From the NCBI GenBank assembly GCA_934635385.1, contig CAKTZI010000020.1, positions 1 to 64,000 on the forward strand: a stretch of DNA of 64,000 nt, given 5' to 3'. The notes beneath the pieces were generated by a model. The model worked only from the letters and a program-made list of their open reading frames with translations, did no database searches and had not been told where the DNA came from. Shown here piece after piece: positions 33,243 through 39,773 of this stretch. This DNA comes from an uncultured Kiritimatiellota bacterium (GTDB taxonomy: Bacteria > Verrucomicrobiota > Kiritimatiellia > RFP12 > UBA1067). Within the stretch, counting starts at the first letter, position 1. Each line of letters opens with the position of its first letter. The position numbers and the translations under genes were made by a program.

Positions 33243-34397
33243 ATGGCACTGATCGAGACGTTGAAATGGGACGGCGCGCCAAACGTGTTCGCGTTCCGCT
33301 ACCCCAATTGCGAGCTGACGACCAAATCGCAGGTTGTCGTCTACGAATCGCAGGAGGCCGTGTTCGTCAAGGACGGCCAGTTCTTCGAGCCGCTGGGGCC
33401 CGGTCGCCATATCCTTGACGCGAAGAACTTCCCCTTCCTCACGCAGCTGGTCACGGGCCTCGTGACGGGCGGCGAGTCGCCGTTCAGCGCCGAGGTGTGG
33501 TTCGTCAACAAGGCCATTCCGCTGGACATCAAGTGGGGCACGTCCGAGCCGATCCAGGTCGAGGACCCGAAGTACCACGTCATGATGCCCGTGCGGGCCT
33601 ACGGGCAGTACGGGCTGCAGATCGTGGACACGCAGAGGTTTCTCGCGAAGCTTGTCGGGCGCGTCCCCGTCTTCGTGACGAAGACCCTGAGCGCCTACTT
33701 CAGGGGAATCGTCATCACGTCGGTCAAGGACCGCATCGCCACCTACTTGGTGAACGAGGCCGTCTCGGTGCTGCAGATGGGAAGCCGACTGACGGAGGTG
33801 TCGTCCTTCCTTCAGGACGAGCTGACGAAAGAGCTGCAGGACTACGGCGTCCGCGTGGCGTCCTTCAAGGTCAACTCCATCACGGCGGACGAGAGCGACC
33901 CCGCCGTGGCGCAGCTGAAGCGGGCGTTGGCCAAGAAAGCCGAGATGGAGATCGTCGGCTACACCTATCAGCAGGAGAAGTCGTTTGACGTGATGAGCCG
34001 GGCGGCGGGCAACGAAGGAGGCGGCGCCAGCGCGTCCGTCATGCAGACGGGCATGGGACTTGGACTGGGGATGGGGTTGGGCGCACCGCTTGGCGGCGCG
34101 GCGGCTGGCCTGGCGACGCATCTCCAGCTGGACGGCGGCGAAAAGTCCGTCTGCGGCACATGCGGCGCAACGCTGCCGGCGGCGGCGCGCTTCTGCCCGA
34201 ACTGCGGTACGGCGCGCGAGTCCCGCAAGGCAGAAGGCTGTCGGTGCGCGAGATGCGGGATCGAGTGGGCGAAGCCGTCGCGCTTCTGCCCCAACTGCGG
34301 ACTGGAGATGACGCCCGAAAAGCGGACGTGCCCCGCGTGCCAGACGGAACTGCCTCCTTCGGCGAAGTTCTGTCCCAACTGCGGAAAGGAGGCGTGA
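33243..34397 (+). CDS. SPFH-domain protein with C-terminal zinc ribbons
   Basis: 384 residues. An SPFH/band-7-like core of the YdjI/virion-core-protein type covers residues 1-260 (SQVVVYESQEAVFVKDG near 30, DIKWGTSEPIQVEDPKY). A glycine-rich hinge (about 270-305) is followed by three zinc-ribbon units: CGTCGATLPAAARFCPNCG, CARCGIEWAKPSRFCPNCG and CPACQTELPPSAKFCPNCG. Such proteins assemble into membrane-associated oligomers. It is the first gene behind structured RNA copy 2. Confidence 0.85.
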   Translation: MALIETLKWDGAPNVFAFRYPNCELTTKSQVVVYESQEAVFVKDGQFFEPLGPGRHILDAKNFPFLTQLVTGLVTGGESPFSAEVWFVNKAIPLDIKWGTSEPIQVEDPKYHVMMPVRAYGQYGLQIVDTQRFLAKLVGRVPVFVTKTLSAYFRGIVITSVKDRIATYLVNEAVSVLQMGSRLTEVSSFLQDELTKELQDYGVRVASFKVNSITADESDPAVAQLKRALAKKAEMEIVGYTYQQEKSFDVMSRAAGNEGGGASASVMQTGMGLGLGMGLGAPLGGAAAGLATHLQLDGGEKSVCGTCGATLPAAARFCPNCGTARESRKAEGCRCARCGIEWAKPSRFCPNCGLEMTPEKRTCPACQTELPPSAKFCPNCGKEA

Positions 34398-34399
34398 GC

Positions 34400-34852
34400 A
34401 TGTTCTACAAACGGAGCATCTGGGCGATCGTCGCCCTCGCGATGGCGCTTGCCGCCGCCACGTTGTTTGTGGTCAGGGAGGCCCCCTACTCACGGAACTT
34501 CTGGTTGGAGCTGACACTGCTGATGGTCGCGCTCGCGGCCGCCGGATGGCAGGGGGCGTGTTCCGTCGACCATCCGGGCTCGTCGCTGCCGTTTCCGCTG
34601 GCGAGTCTGCGTCTCACGCTGCGGTATGCCGTCTTCGTCCTGCTCATGGGCGTCCCCGTCCTCCTCGACATCAACATCCGGTTCAAGTACTATGCCCTGG
34701 CGCACGGCTTCGGACTGGGGCTTTGGCTGGCCGCGCTCATCGCCCTGCGGATGGGGACGCATGCGGTCGACGAGCAGGATGCATCAGACCGTCAGCGGAC
34801 AAAGGCGCAGCGCGAACATTCGATAGATTCATCACCAGAATATTGTAATTAA
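34400..34852 (+). CDS. Four-helix membrane protein
   Basis: 150 residues, ATG 34400 two bases after the SPFH stop, behind GGAAAGGAGG. Hydrophobic helices lie near residues 7-24, 33-50, 66-88 and 96-114, and the tail is polar. No family recognised. Its tight coupling implies that it works with the SPFH protein in the membrane (inference). Confidence 0.65.
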   Translation: MFYKRSIWAIVALAMALAAATLFVVREAPYSRNFWLELTLLMVALAAAGWQGACSVDHPGSSLPFPLASLRLTLRYAVFVLLMGVPVLLDINIRFKYYALAHGFGLGLWLAALIALRMGTHAVDEQDASDRQRTKAQREHSIDSSPEYCN

Positions 34853-34895
34853 CTCCGATGATTATGGCTCTCGCGCGGCCTACGGCTCGGAGTTA
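34850..34895. repeat. AACTCCGATGATT inverted-repeat element
   Basis: TAACTCCGA (34850-34858) and TCGGAGTTA (34887-34895) flank TCTCGCGCGGCCTACGGC. It overlaps the stop codon of the membrane-protein gene. Related to 2274 and 29577. Confidence 0.75.
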
Positions 34896-34954
34896 AATTA
34901 CCATTAGAAGGAATCACTAAATTACCGAAACAATAACTCATAAAGGCGAATCAC

Positions 34955-35881
34955 ATGAAGTGCGAATACTGCGAGAACGAAATCCCCGGATCAACAGCCA
35001 ACTTCTGCCCTTTCTGCGGGGCGAAGGTTGAATGTGAGACGAAGGTTGAAATGCCGCCAGCAGCCCCCGTGGAGACATCTTGGCTGAAAGGCATGTCTTG
35101 TGGTGGCGTCAGCGTGCGGTGTGGCGACGCCAAGGAAAAGACGGAGGCCCTTGTCGGTTCTGACGATTCCGATACGTCACAGGAGGAAGAGATCCGCGCG
35201 TATATCCGCGACAAACGCCAATGCGGTTGGTTTGAAAGCGTCGATGTCGTCGCATACGGCTTTGTCCCGAATTCGGGTGAGACGGTCTATGCCCTTATTC
35301 CGAACGTGATGCTGAACGAGACGAGGAGCATCCGACGGTCACACACCGCCAAGTCCGGTTCCAGCAGTTACGACTACGAAGGGCAGTCCGAAAGCAAGAC
35401 TTATTACGAGTTTCAGGAGGTGACGCGCGGACGGCTGTTCCTGACGAGCAAGCGAATCGTCTTCACGGGCGGACAGCAAGTGCGCAACATCCTATTTACC
35501 GATATCGTGTCCTTTGAGTCGGACTGGCAGGCAGACGAAGGCGCCCTGCAGATTTCGTCGTCCAAAAGAACGAAAACCATGCGTTTTACAGGGGCGAGCG
35601 TCTTTCTTTTCACAACGCTGTATCAGGCACTCCGCAACGAGAGATTCCGTGCGCTTCTGGAGTCGGGGCCAGAGGATGAACTGGTCGAAAAGTTCAAGGA
35701 GATGGGACTGTTCAAGCCGAAGCCAAAGCCACAACCTCTGCCTAAACCCAAACCGGTTCAAAAGACGCCGCAGAATGACGGGGACGGTTGCGGTATTGGC
35801 TGTTTTGTATTGTTCATTTTCGGAGCTATTTTTGCACTGATTTTAATTTACGAGATCTATCAGATGGGAACATCTAACTGA
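34955..35881 (+). CDS. Zinc-ribbon protein with PH-like domain and C-terminal membrane anchor
   Basis: 308 residues. The zinc ribbon is CEYCENEIPGSTANFCPFCG (3-22). A PH/GRAM-like domain covers about 155-235 (GRLFLTSKRIVFTGGQQVRN, then FTDIVSFESDW), a lipid- or protein-binding fold. A Lys/Pro-rich linker (KPKPKPQPLPKPKP) leads to a final hydrophobic helix (about 282-302). A tail-anchored membrane adaptor is suggested. Same zinc-ribbon theme as the SPFH protein. Confidence 0.75.
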   Translation: MKCEYCENEIPGSTANFCPFCGAKVECETKVEMPPAAPVETSWLKGMSCGGVSVRCGDAKEKTEALVGSDDSDTSQEEEIRAYIRDKRQCGWFESVDVVAYGFVPNSGETVYALIPNVMLNETRSIRRSHTAKSGSSSYDYEGQSESKTYYEFQEVTRGRLFLTSKRIVFTGGQQVRNILFTDIVSFESDWQADEGALQISSSKRTKTMRFTGASVFLFTTLYQALRNERFRALLESGPEDELVEKFKEMGLFKPKPKPQPLPKPKPVQKTPQNDGDGCGIGCFVLFIFGAIFALILIYEIYQMGTSN

Positions 35882-35886
35882 ATGGA

Positions 35887-36531
35887 ATGACTATGGACTT
35901 GCCCTCTTACACACGCGGAAAAACGACGTATTACGACACGGCGGGGCTCTCGATCAGTGAGAGTATGGCAGTTGCCTTTCAGGCCGGCTTAAAAGGGAAA
36001 GGCTTCGAAGTCTTTGATTCAACCCAGATGGACTGCCCGAAATGGGTAGAGCAGATGGTGCTGGCGCGGCGACATCGAGAGGCGAAAGCGAACGAGTTTG
36101 CCCGTGCAAGGCAAACGTCGCAGGAGGATCTCTTCAAGCCAAAGATGCTCAGGATTGATTCTGAGCCGTCGCCGCAACGAGAGGCCACAGCCCCTGCGAC
36201 GCCGCCGTGGACATGCGAATATTGCGGTAAATCGAATGACGCGCAAGAGTCCGCTTGCCGTGGATGCGGCGCGCCGAATCCGCACGGCGAAACGTCAGCC
36301 GTTGCACCGAAGAAGGTTGACGTCTTCATGGATGCGGTGGTCTCGTCCGTCATCGCCGCCATCGGCTATGACGAGTACGCGAAGCGACTCGTCGTGCGCT
36401 TCAAGTCCGGCGCGGCCTACGAGTACCTGAACATCCCGAAATCGCTTTACGCCGAACTGATGGCGTCCGAGGCGAAAGGCAAGTTCTATTCAGCGAACAT
36501 TCGCGGCAAGTTCGACGGACGAAAGCTCTAA
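35887..36531 (+). CDS. Zinc-finger and KTSC-domain protein
   Basis: 214 residues. A RanBP2-like finger, WTCEYCGKSNDAQESACRGCG, sits near 108-128, and a KTSC domain near 145-214 (SSVIAAIGYDEYAKRLVVRF, YEYLNIPKSLYAELM, GKFYSANIRGKF). KTSC domains occur with RNA- or nucleotide-related proteins, but their role is not established. Starts five bases after the PH-like gene. A fragment of a paralogue is at 29614. Confidence 0.82.
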   Translation: MTMDLPSYTRGKTTYYDTAGLSISESMAVAFQAGLKGKGFEVFDSTQMDCPKWVEQMVLARRHREAKANEFARARQTSQEDLFKPKMLRIDSEPSPQREATAPATPPWTCEYCGKSNDAQESACRGCGAPNPHGETSAVAPKKVDVFMDAVVSSVIAAIGYDEYAKRLVVRFKSGAAYEYLNIPKSLYAELMASEAKGKFYSANIRGKFDGRKL

Positions 36532-36547
36532 TCCCAAAAGAAGCTTC

Positions 36548-37003
36548 TTACGCCAAACTCTTCAGCAGCGCCGCGCACCCTTCGGCAACATCGTCGTAAG
36601 TCGCGTCGAAATTGCCGGTGTACCACGGGTCGGCGATGTCGCGCGCCTTCCCGGCGAACTCCAGCAGCCGGTGAATCTTCGGACGATCCTCCGGGTAGAC
36701 GAGCCGCTTCAAGTCCGCGATGTTGTAGGCGTCCATTCCGATGAGGAGGTCGTATTCGCGCGCCTTCGCCGCCGTCAGGAGCCACGCCGCGCGCGGCGCA
36801 AAGTGAATGCCCTGCTCGCGCAGCTTGGCGCGTGTGCCCGGATGGATGTCGTTGCCGATCTCGTCCGTATGCAGCGCGGCGGATTCGATTTCGATGTCCG
36901 TACGCCCCGCGCGGCGCACGAGGTCTTTCATGACGAACTCCGCCATCGGCGAGCGGCAGATGTTCCCGTGGCAAAGGAAGAGGATTTTCAAAGATGGCTT
37001 CAT
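36548..37003 (-). CDS. Low-molecular-weight protein-tyrosine phosphatase
   Basis: 151 residues. The phosphate loop is C11-HGNICR-S18 (CX5RS) at the N-terminus, and the general acid aspartate is in ADPWYTGNFD near 126. Bacterial members act on tyrosine kinases of polysaccharide export, or on arginine phosphate. No kinase is nearby. The promoter box ends seven bases before the ATG, so the message is leaderless. Confidence 0.93.
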   Translation of the reverse strand: MKPSLKILFLCHGNICRSPMAEFVMKDLVRRAGRTDIEIESAALHTDEIGNDIHPGTRAKLREQGIHFAPRAAWLLTAAKAREYDLLIGMDAYNIADLKRLVYPEDRPKIHRLLEFAGKARDIADPWYTGNFDATYDDVAEGCAALLKSLA

Positions 37004-37010
37004 CGTCCAT

Positions 37011-37016
37011 ATTATA
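37011..37016 (-). promoter_or_regulatory. Phosphatase -10 box, leaderless promoter
   Basis: TGTGGTATAAT on the minus strand is followed by seven bases before ATG at 37003. Confidence 0.65.
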
Positions 37017-37064
37017 CCACAATCGAACGCCCGCCCATCGTGACGGGCGGGCGTTCGTCGTCTG

Positions 37065-37658
37065 TCAGGCCTTGTAGCCGCACTTCGGGCAGACGCCGTT
37101 CTTGAGGGCGATGCCGCAGAGCGGACAGCGGTCGAGCGACAGGCGGGACGGGAACGACGCCGTCGCCGCGTTGACGCCGCTCGTGAAGGTGATCTTCACG
37201 ATGTTGAGCTTGTCCTTCAGAAGCTCGTACACCATCTTGATGAACCCTTCGACGGTCATCGTCTCCTTCGTGACGACAAGTCGGCATTCGGGATAGGCGG
37301 TGCAGAGCTCCGTCTTGAACGCGGGCCCTTTCATCGTGTTCGTCGGCGTCCCGTTGCGGATGCCCTCCTTTTCGTAGACGGCGAGCACGGCCGGCAGAAG
37401 CGGATCGTCCTCGCGCAAGACGAGCGCGTGGTCGAAGTTCTTGAGAACCTCCCAGGCCGTCTTCTGGATCTCGTTGCAGGGGAAGACCATGTTGACGCCG
37501 GGATTGACCGAATCCTCGACCTCGATGGTCAGTCCGCCGGTGTGCCCGTGCAAGTATCGGGCCTCGCCCCTGAATCCGTAGAAGCGGTGTGCATACTGGA
37601 TGTCGAGGTGCGCGACGGAGCGGATGGTGGTGCAGGTGCAGTTCTTGTTCGTGTTCAT
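37065..37658 (-). CDS. QueD/6-pyruvoyltetrahydropterin synthase-like protein with C-terminal zinc ribbon
   Basis: 197 residues from ATG 37658, behind AAAGGAAC. RSVAHLDIQYAHRF and YLHGHTGGLTIEVED give the histidine zinc site of the PTPS/QueD family, which makes 6-carboxytetrahydropterin for queuosine or related pterins. FDHALVLREDDPL is a further family segment. The C-terminal CPLCGIALKNGVCPKCG is an added zinc ribbon that normal QueD lacks. A cysteine run, NCTCTT, opens the protein. Other queuosine genes are not seen here. Confidence 0.82.
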   Translation of the reverse strand: MNTNKNCTCTTIRSVAHLDIQYAHRFYGFRGEARYLHGHTGGLTIEVEDSVNPGVNMVFPCNEIQKTAWEVLKNFDHALVLREDDPLLPAVLAVYEKEGIRNGTPTNTMKGPAFKTELCTAYPECRLVVTKETMTVEGFIKMVYELLKDKLNIVKITFTSGVNAATASFPSRLSLDRCPLCGIALKNGVCPKCGYKA

Positions 37659-37791
37659 GAGCGTGTTCCTTTCTGTGTTTTGGGTTAAGCCGGGAGAGAC
37701 GTTCGCCCGATGCCGCACAGAATACACTATTGCCCACGCACCTGTCCGTTGTAATTACAACAGGATCTCACCAAGATTTTAGGGAACGACA

Positions 37792-39111
37792 CTAAAGCTC
37801 ACCGAGAATCCGCGCACGCGCCGCCCTGTATTCGCGGGCGGTGATGCTCTTGGCCGCGCGTAGCTCGTCCAGCTCCTTCAGACGCGCCCCCGCGCTGCGC
37901 GGCGCGCCCCCCGCCGGCGCGGTCGGACATTCGCCGCCTGCGCCGCCGCCTCCGAACGCAGGGATCGCCGCGACGGCCCGGCGAAGCCCTGCCACGTCCT
38001 CGTGATAGTAGTGGCGCGTCATGGCCGTCGACTCGTGTCCGACGATGGACTGCACGAAGTGGAGCGGGACGCCCGCGTTCGCCGCGAACGAGACGAACGT
38101 GTGCCGCAGCGAGTGGAACGTCGCCTCCGGCGTTCTGTGCCGGCGTCCCTCGATCTTCACGCTCGTCGTGATGTTCGCCGCCCGGAAGATGCGCGCGAGC
38201 TCGTCGCTCACCTTGCTGCGCGACTGCTGATAGAGCGCGCAGACCTGCGGCAGCACGGGCCCCGACAGGACATTCGGCACGGGAGACTGCGCGTCCGTCG
38301 GGCCGGCGGCGACACCGCCGCACGCGAGCAGGGCCGCGCCGAGCGTCGGATGGATCGGGATCGTCACGGGCCGTCCGTGCGCATGGCATCTCGTCTTCTG
38401 CGGCACGACCTGAATGACGCCCGCACCGAGATGGACGTCCGCCCAGTCAAGACGGCAGCAGTCGCCAAGGCGCAGCCCCGTGTAGATGCCAATCAGGAAG
38501 AGCGTGTGCCATTCGTGGAAGGGATGCGGGGAGGGGGAATGGACGGCGTCATCCTTCTTTCGCGCGGCCGCGAGAAGCCGCTTCAGCTCGTCGACCGTCA
38601 GCTCGCGGCGGCTGTGGCTGTCGTCGGGACGCAGCCGGACGCCCTCCCACGGGTCGTCCGCGAGCCCGGCCTTGGCCGCCAGCGTCCGGAAGATCTCGCG
38701 CAGAACGCAGACGCGGTTGTTGTAGGTCGTGCCGCAGAGGTCGGCGCGAAGGCAGGCGAGGTATTCGGCGATCATGTCCGCCGTCACGCCGCCCAGGTCC
38801 TTGACCGGCAAGTAGAAATGCTCCATCCATCTGGCGAAGTGCATCCAGACGTGCCGCTTGCCGTCGAGCGTGGCCTTGGCGAGCTCGTTGCGGTTCGGCG
38901 ACCTGACGTATTCGAGCCACACGTCCGCCAGCGGCAGGCGCCGCTCGCCGAGTCCGAAGGGGGAGAGAAAACGCTGCAGGACGCGCTCGGCCTGGTCGCG
39001 ATCCTTCGTCCGCGTCGACCGGCAGTACCGCTTGCCGTTGATTCCAACCCGCATCGTCCAGCGTCCGCTCTTCTCGCGCTGGAGGTTGCCCATGCCCTTC
39101 TCTCGTGCCAT
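37792..39111 (-). CDS. Tyrosine recombinase/integrase with SHOCT-like tail
   Basis: 439 residues. An N-terminal Arm-like part (RWTMRVGINGKRYC) and SAM-like core-binding region precede the catalytic domain with R in YTGLRLGDCCRLDW, then TFHSLRHTFVS, GHESTAMT and Y in HYYHEDV. All the catalytic R...HxxR...H...Y residues are present. The tail LKELDELRAAKSITAREYRA is SHOCT-like, seen on many mobile-element proteins. Starts behind AAAGGAGCAAG. It may belong to the element that begins at 42.67 kb or to a separate island end. Confidence 0.92.
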   Translation of the reverse strand: MAREKGMGNLQREKSGRWTMRVGINGKRYCRSTRTKDRDQAERVLQRFLSPFGLGERRLPLADVWLEYVRSPNRNELAKATLDGKRHVWMHFARWMEHFYLPVKDLGGVTADMIAEYLACLRADLCGTTYNNRVCVLREIFRTLAAKAGLADDPWEGVRLRPDDSHSRRELTVDELKRLLAAARKKDDAVHSPSPHPFHEWHTLFLIGIYTGLRLGDCCRLDWADVHLGAGVIQVVPQKTRCHAHGRPVTIPIHPTLGAALLACGGVAAGPTDAQSPVPNVLSGPVLPQVCALYQQSRSKVSDELARIFRAANITTSVKIEGRRHRTPEATFHSLRHTFVSFAANAGVPLHFVQSIVGHESTAMTRHYYHEDVAGLRRAVAAIPAFGGGGAGGECPTAPAGGAPRSAGARLKELDELRAAKSITAREYRAARARILGEL

Positions 39112-39190
39112 TTCTTGCTCCTTTGAAGAGTTGAACGTTACGCCTTGGCTGAAATGGCAGGATTTATTTTAGCGGCTGATCTCAGCCCCT

Positions 39191-39229
39191 TCACCGCGGC
39201 AGCAGATGGCCGAGACAGACATTCGTCAT
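39191..39229 (-). pseudogene. Internally deleted copy of the hydrophobic peptide gene
   Basis: ATG at 39229 overlaps the glycosylase stop (TGATGA on the minus strand is read as TCATGACG). The product MTNVCLGHLLPR keeps both ends of the 39-residue peptide at 17120 (MNVCLV...YLLTR) and lacks the middle. The integrase gene lies right after it. Confidence 0.6.
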
Positions 39230-39759
39230 GAGACGCCGCCTTTTACCACGAACCGCCATTTGCGGCGTTGATCGCGCGCAGAGGCGTAGGCGATGCCGAT
39301 GCGCGGCGTGCGCACGTATTTCGGTGTGTAGCCGTCGTCCTCCAGCCAGAGGTCGGTCGAATCCGCAAAGCGCACACGGTTGAACGCGCGCGTGACGTGC
39401 AGGAGCTTCGTCAGCTTGCCGGGGCCGTCCGCACCCTCCACGCCGCGAATCAACACCGCTTCGGGATGATCCTTCGGACCCGTCACGACGTTGAGCAGCT
39501 CGTGCATGCCGTAGCACAGGTAGACGTAGGCGCAGCCGCCCGCCTCATACAGGACATCCGTTCGCGGCGTTCGCCCCCGGTGTGCATGGCAGGCCGTGTC
39601 CTCCTCGCCGAAGTAGGCTTCCGTCTCCGTGATGCGCCTCCGCAGAACCGTCCCGTCCGCCAGACGGCGGCAGAGGAATCTTCCGAGCAGGCGCGGCGCC
39701 AGCGCAATCGCATCGGCAGAGAAGTCCGTCAGGCGACTGGGAACTGAAAGCGATTTCAT
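39226..39759 (-). CDS. 3-methyladenine DNA glycosylase
   Basis: 177 residues, AAG/MPG family. LLGRFLCRRL, ITETEAYFGEEDTACHAHRG (catalytic glutamate in TETEAY) and YVYLCYGMHELLNVVT are family motifs. It removes alkylated bases, a partner for ogt in alkylation repair. It is nearly as short as the family gets. A piece of its 3' end is duplicated at 17076. Confidence 0.93.
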   Translation of the reverse strand: MKSLSVPSRLTDFSADAIALAPRLLGRFLCRRLADGTVLRRRITETEAYFGEEDTACHAHRGRTPRTDVLYEAGGCAYVYLCYGMHELLNVVTGPKDHPEAVLIRGVEGADGPGKLTKLLHVTRAFNRVRFADSTDLWLEDDGYTPKYVRTPRIGIAYASARDQRRKWRFVVKGGVS

Positions 39760-39773
39760 AAGCGGCAGAGAAA

